NCBI RefSeq assembly: GCF_041146795.1
Contig: NC_135187.1
Span: 19,564,056 to 19,628,055 of the forward strand
Reading direction: 5' to 3'
Source: Maylandia zebra
Taxonomy: Eukaryota > Chordata > Actinopteri > Cichliformes > Cichlidae
Length of the DNA stretch: 64,000 nt
Shown here: positions 37,401 through 48,179 of the stretch, piece by piece
Position numbering within the stretch: position 1 is the stretch's first letter
Layout of the letters: each line of letters starts with the position of its first letter
Notes under the pieces: model-generated
The model's database searches: none
Told to the model about the DNA's origin: nothing
The model's input: only the letters and a program-made list of their open reading frames with translations
Made by a program: the position numbers and the translations under genes

Positions 37401-40400
37401 TCCACTTTTGGCTGGTTTGTATTTAATTTGCACATAGACTAAGCCTGCCTTTGAATTCTGTTTGTTGCATTTACTCTTCACTTGCTCTCAGATCATCAAC
37501 CAACAGCGAAGCTGCAGCTGAAAGAATGAGAACTAACATTGCCTTCTAAACATTAATTTAGTCATTTACTCATTATAATCCATGAGATTCTGATAAACAG
37601 TGGGCATTTTTGCTGTCTTTCTCTCCTGGCTTTAAATAGGCTAAACTTTATTACCCTCTCTTTTCCTGTCTTACAAAGCACTGAGTGTCCATGCATTCAT
37701 TCAGCGCTGTCAGTATTTATCTACTGTGCAGTGCTTTTCCTTCACCACCACTGCTTTGTCTGGAGCAGCTGTGTTTCTCTCAGTCTGTATTATGTGTTCA
37801 ACCAGTTCATGGTTTTCTAATATTATAGATTCATCTTTTGAACAATCAGCTGCTCTGTTACTAACATCTGTTTTCTGTTGATAATGCCACAGATGCCACC
37901 CAGTTTAATGTGAATGTGCAGGTTAAAACCTAGGTTAACTTAGTGAGTTGATAAAAGCTTGATGTGTTCCTGACTAAATATGTTCGGATAAGGGAGTCCA
38001 GATAACACAAAGACAACCTGGGTATGTTGAACTCGCTTTATAGTACTTAGCTCCAGCTTATAATGACTTGAGGTGAGAAACCTTCAGTTTTCAGGAGCTT
38101 GTTAGGAAAAACACGCATATTTGGGCATATTTTTGCAATATCTGACCAAATAAACTGGGTAAAATGATACATAATGAAAACATAGTGCAGTAGGCTGGAA
38201 CTTAAAGATTAAAGCCTTCTCCTAACTGCCACAAAATGAATTCTGGCTTTGAAGTTCTTGAGCCTGTATTCATTTTTCAGACTGGCCTGATCCAAAAATG
38301 TATCTCTGTTATTATTGTATTCTTGTAGAAGTCAAGATGTAATATGTTGATGATAATTATGAACTCATTAATGTCCAGAGTACTATATTACTAGAAGGTA
38401 GGATGCTGAAGTAAAACCAGATGAGTGATTTTTAGTCCAAATTTTTAAGTTAAAAAACAAATTCTTGCTTTACTCTGTTGCAGACTGTCCAAGCCTTCTG
38501 TGTGAGGAACTGGAGGATTTGTCAAAAAACAGCAACCGAGGGAACATGAGCAGGAGGAGGAGGAGGAGGAAGAGGAGGGAAAAGGAGGAGGAAGTGTTTA
38601 GTCAGTGGGAGGATGAAGAGGCAGCAGAGGAGACATGGCGAGAAGAGAAGGATGGGGAGGGGGGGAAAGAAGAGAAAGTTGTGACAGAGGAGGAGCAGGT
38701 GAAGCCTGAGAGTGGGCTGAAAGCGGGGGCGGCACAGGAGGTGCAGATGGAAGACAACAAGATTGAGAAGGCCAAGGAAACAATTGCTGATGAACAAGAG
38801 AGTACAGTGACAAAGCGCTTAGCACAAAAAGATGAGCAGCAGAAGAAGAGTAAGAAGAAGCGAGGGAGGAAGCAAAGTGAGCAGGTGAGAAGTAAGAGAG
38901 GAGTAAAGGATGTTGGTGAGAGGTCTGAGGAGATGAAGAAAAGTGAGACACAGGAGGTGCCAGCGATGAGCTCAGAGGAGACCTCGGCTCTGACGAACAG
39001 CTGTGACCTCTCTGACCCACTCTTCTTGGGGTTTGGGGGGACAGGGCTGTGTTGTCCCCCAGTTCCCATCCCCCTGCTGTACTCCTCGCAGCCTCCTGTC
39101 TCCATCCAGCCCACATGTCCTCAGCCACAGAGTAACAAAAGACCTCATAGCCCCCTTCTGCCTCACAGTGTCCCCCAGCAGGGCCCACAACCACTTGAGG
39201 TGAGAGGAGACCATTCATGTGCTCATACCTGATGATCTGTGAACTACTTGAAATGTATTTTCCCTTTCATTTGCTCAAGATTCATTGCACGCTGAACCTG
39301 AGTGACACATTCACACCAAACTCTGTTTGTGTGCTGCTGTATTTCAGACACGCAGATTTAAGATCTTTCTCAAACTTAAGCCAGTTTCACACATGAACCC
39401 CAACAATGTTAGGAAATCATGTCAGTACATTCCCTCGAGTGGTTCTTTTTCACATGTAAGAACTTTGGATGCATTTTCACCACTAATATTTTGCTGGGTT
39501 TTGTCAAGGATGCTCTCTGAGTGTCCTTGTAAGGTTCTCGCCGACCCACGTCAAAATAGCCCTAATTACTTGAACTGAAGGTAACTGGACTTACATTTTT
39601 TGGGGTTTATAAAGGTGTCTCTTCACTCACCTAAGAAGCTTCTTTACTTCTTAAATGTCTTAAGGCCCAGGTATTTAACCCCTGATGGGGCTGTCACTTT
39701 AAATGTGGCCCTAAAAGATGTGGACAAGCCTGTTCTGTCCGATTTAGACTTCTGCTGGGAACCTTGTAGTGCTTGCAATGTAACCTACGCAAATGGCCAA
39801 AGTCATTGCTGGCATTTATGGTGCATTGTGTTAATTACAATGTGCTAATGTCCTGGTCTTTTATATGTAGTGCCAGCCAATAGAAAAAAAAATAAAATCT
39901 TGGGACTAGGGATTGAAATCTGCCCCTCTAGATTTTTCACTTGTTTATACATTCCCTTACATCTATTCCAATAGTTTACACAGTCTCCCTCCAGAAATTT
40001 GCTGACATTTGTGAGTACTTATATTGATACTATTATTATTAATGTTCCTTATATTGAAGAGATGATTGTCACTTTCACTAATAAATTTTAAAACTGCAGT
40101 GAAAAAGGTGGGAAAAAAGGAAGAAGAAGCGCAAAACTGCAATCGATGGTGCTGAAATGGCCAATCGCAACAATCGTGGGCTACGTTGAGCTAACATGTA
40201 GTCACATTGCTAGGGTGATGCACAAGAGGTTTCCCCATAAGTTTTCAGAGGGGTTTGAGGTTAAGACCTTTATATAAACATTTGCAGACATGTTGGAAGT
40301 TGGTGCGTTCCAGAAACGGTGAGGGAAAAACTGGATTTGTTTTGGTTATTAGCGATAAAAACACATTCATGGATGGAACCTGACCAGTGCTCTGTGTATA

Positions 40401-43400
40401 GCTTATTTAGAGAGTCAAAAATACACAACAGTGGCAGTACAGATTAAAAACACTTATTCTATTTATTCAGGTACACACTAATAGCTACAGCATAGATTTC
40501 TTGCTGAAGCATAAATCTCCAGTCAGTCTTTAAGGGTCATATGAGTCAAGATGTGACTCCTCTGTGAGACATTGTCCTGCCATACTGTTGTGAGCTATTA
40601 AGGTCACATGGGTCAAGCTGTGGGGGTTGGGAAGAGGATTTCAGGACTGCATTATAGGTGGCTGATAATTAGCGTCACTACCTCCACTCAGTGGTGGTTG
40701 TTCACAGTGCCCATAGATGGCCTCTGTCTGTGTTCTTGATCGAAGATCTCTGCTCTCCTATGTAAAGGTCCGAGCACTCCTCACTGCATTGCATGGTGAA
40801 CTCTGAGTATTTTGATGAGGTAGTTTTTTGCGAGGGCGTTGCTTTGTCTGAAGTGCACTGGGATGTTGTGCTTAGAGAAATTTCTCCAACAAACCTGCCA
40901 GATGCTGTCTGAGTAAAGCATGGACAATGCAGGATACACGACGCCCACTCGCTTGTTGTGAATACTCTCGATAATTACCTGTAGCATCCTCATATGGGTT
41001 CAGGTGGAAATGATTCTGTATTAAGCAGTGCAAAGACAGTTTATCTGAATGATTTGGACATTTGTGTCGAGAGAATTTCAGGGTTACAGTGTGTGAAAAG
41101 ACAAAAATAAACACATTATACTTGGCTGCTGATCATGAAGTTTAACCTTTAACCCAACAGTTTTGCATTTTCTAGTAAATCTCAACAGGTTTCTAATAAT
41201 GGCTCATTCAGTGTGTAATTACAGTCTAATGTGTATGAAATATGCACACCTACAGTCCTCTGAATTATTAATGATGCAGCTGTGAAAATGGCATCCTGGA
41301 TTTGAATGTTCAGTGTGTAATGTAGTGTGATATCCGTAGGTGACAGATTCTTTGAAGCCATTAACGAGCACATTCAGCGTGTGGAGAATGATCTCATCTC
41401 ACTGAAAAGCTATGTAAGGTGATAACGGTAAATTAATTGTTCTTTACTGTTATTTGCCAGGATGACACTCTTGGACCCACAGCATGCACTCTGCTAGTAA
41501 TCGGTACTTTTAATGTTTACCACTCAGACGTAGATCTCAGATAATGTCACTGGTTCTACAACAGCAAGACGTTTCAGACCAGATCAAATCAGAAATGATT
41601 GTTTTTGAACTACGCTAACCTGAAGACAAATTTTTACAGAGACTGACAACTGATATGTGAGTTTGGTAGAGCTGGAACAGTCAGTTACCAGTTTGGCAGG
41701 AGAAGAACTGTTTATTTTCATAACTGATCAATCTTTAAGACTACTTTACTTGTTCTTGTCTCTGGGCAGTTTTGATATGTTTGGTTATTGTCTGTCATCA
41801 GAAAAAGTAAGCAGTTTGAAGACATTACATCAGGTCCTGGATAACTGCGGTGGGCATTTTTATATTCACTAGATTTAATGGACCAAGCAATTAACAGAAA
41901 ATGAGAAAAATCATTACCTGCTGGCTGCAGCCCTGGAACAGACGTGTTAATATCACATATGGGAAAGAACAATGGAAATTAATTACTTGGTCCTGGAAGT
42001 CCTAAATGAACTTTTATTTTTGGGAAATGATTGCTGCATTGCTTTGTTTGGGCTGAAACATTCAACTCTGCACTGCACTCAAAGGTTTTTCCTTTTTTCC
42101 CCCCCTAAACGACTCTCCAAAATTATATTTAGCTTTTAAAAATGTGATAATTGATACCTGACTATTTAAAATCCTTTTTTTTAAAGGGAAAAAAAAACAT
42201 TGGGACATTTTACTGAATTTGACTGAAAACATCTGTGCTGAGGTAGTGTTTCTTCATGGCAGATGGAGATAACGCAGGTATACTCCACCCGACGCTCCAT
42301 CCGCTACAGCACCAGGGGCCGAGGTCGAGCCCTCAGCTTCCCACTGCTGCCAGGGATAGAGTCTGTGGACAGCTGCCTGCTGCCACCTGCACCGAAGAAG
42401 AAGACACGGACGCTCTACAGCACAGGTGAGGGGAAACGTCTCTGTGTGCTCACATTTGACTGCTATGCAAATTATTGTCCTGTAATTTGTGTGTGTGTAC
42501 ACTAACGTACTCTTGCGTACAGATCAGTTAGAGCATCTAGAGGCCCTTTTCCAAGAGGATCACTATCCGGACGCAGAAAAAAGGAAAGTGATTGCTACTT
42601 CAGTCGGCGTCACACCTCAGAGAATTATGGTTAGACTCTTACTCTGTGGTCTATGGTTAGACTCTTAGGGCAGGGATAGCTCAGTAGGTAAAGTGGTCGC
42701 CCCATGATCGGAAGGTCGGCGGTTCGAATCCACTTAACGGCTATCCTGAGGTACCCCTGAGCAAGGTACCGTCCCTACACACTGCTCCCCGGGCGCCTGT
42801 AATTTCCCCATGGGGATCAATAAAGTATCCATTATTATTATTATTATTATTATTACTCTGTTCATCTTCTGTGGAATTTTACTGAAGACTTGTGATGTTT
42901 TCCTTATGAAGATGTGCTACTGGCATTTTATTCTTTGTGTTCCTGAAAATCCCATCTCATCCTCTGTAAAGCAGTTTCTACCTTTTTTGTTGGCCTCCTC
43001 AGTCTTATTTTTTCCCCCCTGAATGTTTCTGGGTCCCAGGTCTGGTTTCAGAACCGGAGGGCAAAGTGGAGGAAAGTACGTGCTGTTACAGCAAAGGTGG
43101 AACACGGACAGAGTAGAGCCGAATACAGTCCACATCACCAAATCAATCCCATGCCCACACTGGCTCACAACAGGTATTTCTGTTTCTTTTATTTCTGTGT
43201 GTCTGTGTAGGTTTGCTGTCATCCAGGTCATGGTAGTCTAGAGAGACTGAAGAAAATAAGGTAGATGACTTCTTTAGGTTTGAAGGCTGTACACTTAAAG
43301 AATAAAGGTCACTCTTTTGAGGATGCCAGTGCTCACATTTTGGACTAAGAAGACAAGATGGTTTGAGCGAGAAGTAAAGGAGGTCATTTGTTCTTGCAAA

Positions 43401-46400
43401 GGTTTCTTCGGTTAAAAGGGAGTTTTTTTTTTTTTTTCTCTTCTTGCTGTTTCTCACTCCTAGGGTGTCGTCTGATTGCTTTCTCTGCATTATTGTAGGG
43501 TCTTTACCTTACAATGCAAAGTGCCTCGAGGCAACTGCTGTGATTTGGCACTATATAAATAAACCAGAATTGAATCCACATCCACTGTGAACGACCATCG
43601 TTGATGTGACGTCATTTGTATGCGACACAACAATGGAAAACCTCGAGACGATGGTGTACCTGCTGCTCTGTGTGTGGGGGTTTTTTTTTTTTGGGGGGGG
43701 GATTTCCCCCGTTGTCGGCTTTCAGAAATGGTAGTTTTGTTTTTTGTGATTAAGTCGCTCTCATGACTGAGTTACGTCTGTTGAAATCACATTTTTCGAT
43801 AGGCTAGATCACTTCGAACCGGAGCCCAGTAGGTACTGAAAGTGTTATTGCTGTGTCTTTACTCAGCTGAGCCTCAACTGAGCTATTAAGGTCACATGAT
43901 GAGGCTGGGCAAGCCCTCACAGTGACTTGACCCTTAACCCCCGGTGATAGTAATACAGTCCTTCTTTTTTTCTTTTTTTTCTTCTTCTTCTTCTTCTCAC
44001 ACACCTTGGCTCATGTGAAGAGGCTCTGGGTCAATAATGGGTCAATGACCCTCAGGACCACTTCCAAAGCCCCCACTAGGCGTTAAATACCTGGGACTCT
44101 CAGTCTTTTGTTTGTAGAACTGAAGAAGCCTCTTGGATAAGAGGTGAATTATCTTCACAAAACACTACGTCCAGATGAACAGAATCAACTTTTGGAGATC
44201 TACTTACCTGGATGATTGAGCATTCATCAAGATATCTTCACAAACCTAAAGAAGTCCAGTTGACCCCCCCTCCCCACCCACACACACACCTCTCTAGATT
44301 TTTATCTCTGTACTTTGATTTGATTCATGCTTAAGTGCATTTTTGTTCTTTGTCTTTGTTTTAGTAAGGGAGCCGCTTCTTTGTCTCGTTATTATGCTCC
44401 TCCCAAGCTACCCCAGCTTGCCCCTGTGCCACCTTCATTCCCCACCATAACCACTCAGAGCCCACCCTCCCACAGCAGCCTGTTGTCCAGCCTCAGCAGC
44501 CCAGGTGTGAAAATCCACACATGCACATTTTACGACACTCTGCTTTTCATGCATTAGCTTGATGAGCATTCAGTCTGTCTGTGAGGAATTCTCTTTATCT
44601 TGTTAAAATAAACGACTCAACCCAAATTTAAAATTGCATACAAAGGTGTTAAAGATCGCATCACCCTTCAGCTGAGCTATGATGTTAGCAAGCTCTGTGC
44701 CCTTTTGTTTTGCACATTACACATTTGCCTAATAAGCGACATCCAGTGCAAAAATAAATATACATAATCATTAAAAAGAAATCAAACATGCAGACCTTCC
44801 CACAGTGGCGAGCCCTTGTCTATAAGTGAACAGCTGAAAGTAGCATTGAAAAAAAAAAATAGGTCCTACATAAAACTGCTCATAACAAGGTTTTTGAATT
44901 TTTACTTTAGTTTTGTTTGATTAAACAGACAAAGCTGTTAAGTTTTTTTGTAATGTGAAGACCATCTCGTTCCATTGATGAAAAGGGAAACCTCACAACA
45001 AAACAATCTAGATGGATACATAAGTCTAAAGGTCAGAGGAAAATATGTAAACTTGGATTTGGGATTAAGTTTCCCTTCAACCTGCATTATCATTCCTTTG
45101 TGAGGTGCTGATGAATGATTACAATCAGAATACTTTATTAATCCCTAAAGAAATGATCTCAAACCGGACCAGCTTAAATTCTTTGATGTCTGGATGATCA
45201 AGCAGTGATGCAGTCACCCCACCTCCATCATGGCTGAAAAATTTCGTTACATTTGCTTAGGATCCTCTGTTAACATTAGTTATTTTTACTGGAAGAGAGG
45301 CGGACAAAGCTTGTCCACCAAAACTCTTTCAGTTGTAGGGTCGGTTATGTAAAGTAGCAGCAAATTTGACCTCGATAAAATTTGTGGCTTTTATGGCATT
45401 ACAAACATAGGTTTTTAATTAACGGATTTTCCTACATATCAGAAAGTGTTTATAGAAGAATGACATCTTTGTTCAGCTCAGCAAACCTTCACACTGCAGG
45501 TTGAGATAGTAAAATTACACAGAAACCAAACTACAGTATCTCTGCCTAATCTTACTTTGTAATTGCTTGGTTTTTATCTGTTAGGTGAAAGCAGAGTGAG
45601 GGATACAGGCCAGCAACAGCTTTCATCTCAGGAGGGTTTGGTGGAGTATCCCCCCCGTCCCATGCAGAGCCCCCCCCCTCTGCGGCGAGCCAGCCTTCCT
45701 CTTTTCACCTCAACCTTTAACTCTGCAAACCCCACTCCCCCTCTCCTCAACACACCAGCCCACACCCCACCCCTCTTCCTGGATGCTCTGGAGGGTGGCT
45801 CTACCTTGGCCCACCGTGAGACCCAGTCTCTGCCGACTGACACCAGGTCAGCTCCACTCACAGCAAACTGTGACATGAATACTAGAGGATGCTTCAAATA
45901 TGGATGAGTATAAGAGCTGACAGCAGGACAGAGAGTAGGCAGAGAGGGAATCTGTGAAATACTGATGTAGTGATGGCTCACACAGCGTCTGTAGTAGCAG
46001 GGAGTCAGTTTTAGCTAAAATATGCTGTGAGAGATTGCACTTAGTCACTTTGTTCTTATACAATTATGCTTGTATGACTATAGATGTGTGACAGCACTAA
46101 AACTTCTACTTTGTAGATACGGTTGGCAGTATCTGTGCATGTTCAGTAACGCAGATGTACTGCATAGAGATGGTGGCAGAAACCTCATAAATAACGTGAG
46201 ACCTGAGAATAAAACTCTGATTGTGTCTGTCTGCCTCGATATCACTAGAAGTAATCATAAGTGCAACCACAACCTGCAGATGGAGCAATAATCAAAGATG
46301 TTCATGTTTGTCACTAAATTCTTGTTTGTGTTGTCCTCAGTTTGCTCTTTGACTTGGACTACCTGACGTCTAGCCAGCAGAGCAACACTCTGTCTTACCA

Positions 46401-47656
46401 GCTCCAGACCTCCTACCCCACCAGCCAGCCTCAGCTCCAACCTCAAGCATCTCTGCCCCGCATGACCTACTTCACACCATCCCCCTACCTCACCCCTAAC
46501 CCTCCAGAGTCTAATCCTACTTCCTACCTGACTTTTGGCCCTGGAGGAAACTCGACAGGAGTGGTGACCTATTCCACCACAGGTCATGCCTACTTTCAGT
46601 CCCAGAGTGCAGGTCAAATCCTACTGCAGTCATCTGGTCACCACGGTGAGTCACTGGGGTAAAATGAGATTGCATTAATTGATGTATTGGAAAAAATATG
46701 AAATTTTACTCTGACAAAAGATCCTATAGGATCAAATGGAAAGTAAAAACTATACACCCTACATTAGTGTAAACTAACCCAGAAGTCAAAAGAAAGTTTG
46801 ACTTGGTGCTTTCTATGTAAACAGATGTTTGCACAATCATTGAACAAGGATTCAGTTTTTCAATAATTATTTTTAATCTTGTATTATACATTGCTCTCAT
46901 CACTGTCATATCATCAGCTTTAGTCACCATTCAGTCAGTGGTGCAAATTAGAAAGATCAGAAGCTTTGTAGTTGGATGTTTAAATTGCATGGTGATTTAA
47001 TAAGGAAATGTATAGGTCAGCATTGATTAATAAGACAAAAGGGAGTCATGTTGAGGGCACAGGAAAAACATTAGAATTAAATGGTATGCAGATACTCTTG
47101 GCATTCTTAGTCTTATGACAGGTTAAATGTTTGAGGTTTCAATTACTGCCACTGAAGCTGAATTTTCAGTCTGTTTGGATCTGCGTGTGTTTTCCATCCA
47201 GCTGGGATTACAGCGTACCAGTCTTACCCATGGGGCAACATGTGCAGTCAGCCAGCCATGCACCAGCGTACTCAGTGCCCTCCTGCTTACCCTGGCAGCT
47301 TGGGACCCGGTCGAGAGCACCAGCCTACCTCTTCCACCACCCTCCCTCTTCCTTCGTTCTTTCCTGGGGAGGACCAGGAGTCGTTGCATGCAAATTCCCA
47401 GAATCCTTCACTCAACCAGACTTTCACAAGCAGCACCACCAGCACCGCCACCGTCCTGCCACCTGTGTCAACGCTGCGGCACTCTTGCCTCAGGGTGGAG
47501 GATACTCCAGCCAGGGAGTCATTGCTAATGCCCTCGCAGGTCAACGCGGCCTCTCCAGAAAGCCCTGCAGTGCCCTCTTGTGTCAAAATTGAGTATGACA
47601 GTCCTAGAGAGATCCACAGCCACTTCCACTGCGACTTTTCTCCCATACATTTTTGA
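34468..47656 (+). CDS. nobox: NOBOX-type oogenesis homeobox transcription factor
   Basis: The nine-exon model is 34468-34501, 38484-39199, 42263-42425, 42523-42629, 43040-43173, 44365-44504, 45585-45846, 46341-46645 and 47202-47656. All phases join, giving 771 residues. The homeodomain, about residues 295-352, starts [20 protein letters not shown], continues [12 protein letters not shown] and TPQRIM, and ends in helix 3, [12 protein letters not shown], with Gln50 and Asn51. DQLE...FQEDHYPD and VTPQRIM are typical of NOBOX. An intron splits the homeodomain before Val47. Exon 2 is extremely charged (Arg/Lys/Glu-rich). The C-terminal half is Pro/Ser/Thr/Gln-rich, as in activation domains, ending [13 protein letters not shown] drives oocyte-specific transcription in the nucleus. 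Least certain parts are the 34-nt first exon, chosen because [11 protein letters not shown] joins in phase, and the exon 3 start (42263 or 42278, both in frame). Confidence 0.9.
35252..35415 (-). repeat. dispersed teleost repeat, family A copy 3
   Basis: Reverse copy of the 532-728 repeat, reading 'cagcgccaaatcacaataac' through 'gacagtgggaaggaaaaact'. Confidence 0.75.
36480..36720. repeat. degenerate hAT-like element
   Basis: ggtatcggtatcgg and gtatcgatac motifs flank a core that is the inverted counterpart of part of the repeat at 19040-19460. Confidence 0.5.
39200..42262 (+). other. nobox intron 2
   Basis: A phase-0 intron. It contains a retroelement-like relic at 40500-41000. The remainder shows no exon that fits phase and family. 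Confidence 0.7.
40500..41000 (-). mobile_element. retroelement relic, possibly Penelope-like
   Basis: A reverse-strand frame at 40781-40993 contains [10 protein letters not shown] and other residues resembling the linker region of teleost Penelope-like elements, though I recall that family only approximately. The sequence gagctattaaggtcacatg at about 40594-40612 recurs near 43880-43898 in nobox intron 5. Confidence 0.35.
42627..42667 (+). repeat. duplicated splice-donor segment in nobox
   Basis: tatggttagactctta occurs at 42626-42641, across the exon 4 donor, and again 26 bp later at 42652-42667. The duplicate repeats the non-consensus ATG|gttaga donor. Use of the second copy would add 26 nt and shift the frame within the homeodomain. 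Confidence 0.85.
42666..42857 (+). mobile_element. tRNA-derived SINE in nobox intron 4
   Basis: The tRNA-like head has an A-box-like tagctcagtaggtaaag and a B-box ggttcgaatcc. The body ends 'atttccccatggggatcaat' plus 'aaagtatcc' and a clean (att)n tail. Intact promoter boxes and a clean tail suggest a young insertion. It makes up nearly half of this 410-bp intron. Confidence 0.85.
43403..43575 (+). repeat. dispersed teleost repeat, family A copy 4
   Basis: Reads 'ggtttcttcggttaaaaggg' to 'actatataaataaacc', in the same orientation as the 532-728 copy. It lies in nobox intron 5. Confidence 0.75.
43860..44225 (+). repeat. dispersed retroelement-like repeat in nobox intron 5
   Basis: It contains 'actgaagaagcctcttggat' and 'caacttttggagatctactt', familiar from an abundant fish element, and shares gagctattaaggtcacatg with 40594-40612. 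Confidence 0.45.
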
Positions 47657-47803
47657 CTTTAAGTGTGTGTGAGCGTGTGTGCATGTGTTTCAACTGTCTA
47701 TGTAAATATAATATATGTGGATTTCTAAATTTCCTGTTTTTGTTACTATTAGGATGTTCTCAGCTGAAATGTGAAAGCCACCAGGCTTTAGTTTGCTGGC
47801 TGC

Positions 47804-47809
47804 AATAAA
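47804..47809 (+). terminator. nobox poly(A) signal
   Basis: AATAAA about 150 bp after the nobox stop codon, followed by tgctcattgcgctgtt. This is the first canonical signal downstream. Confidence 0.65.
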
Positions 47810-48162
47810 TGCTCATTGCGCTGTTAATCATTTATTTCTGCATTTAACTTGGTTTTATAATCTAAAACAACAACTGAAGCGTATTTTGTTTTTGTCTTTC
47901 GATGTCCCTTTTTAGGACAGTTTGTTTTTGCTCAAATTGTAGCTTATTTCAGGTACCTCAGAAAAGATATCTTGGTACCAGTTTAGAAATCAGAATGAGA
48001 TGTGAAGAAACACTACACTGAAAAATAACATCACTGAGTCTGTATTTTTTAAATTGGCTAAAGAATTAATCAGGGACATTCAAGTCTGGCTTCAGTCACA
48101 TGTTCTGCTAAAATATGGTGATAGAAATGTTGCACAAATGTAACCTGCTACATTTCAGAGGA

Positions 48163-48179
48163 CCCCCCCCCCCCCCCCC
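48163..48179. repeat. poly-C tract
   Basis: Seventeen consecutive C residues followed by a degenerate C-rich stretch. Confidence 0.95.

Larger units (their letters stand above)
34502..38483 (+). other. nobox intron 1 (inferred)
   Basis: Donor gtaagg, acceptor ttgcag, phase 1. It contains a family A repeat (35252-35415), an 'agaaccggttctcgattccc' hAT-like fragment near 36155-36215 and a degenerate ggtatcgg repeat (36480-36720). A 65-codon frame at 36129-36326 overlaps the repeat and is not a gene. Confidence 0.6.

Noticed and set aside
42671..42742. A functional tRNA gene
   Set aside because: The cloverleaf is imperfect and the tRNA-like part continues into a SINE body and (ATT)n tail.
45563..45907. 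An unspliced reading of the frame through nobox exon 7 into the flanking introns
   Set aside because: Only 45585-45846 is bounded by acceptor and donor sites in the required phases.
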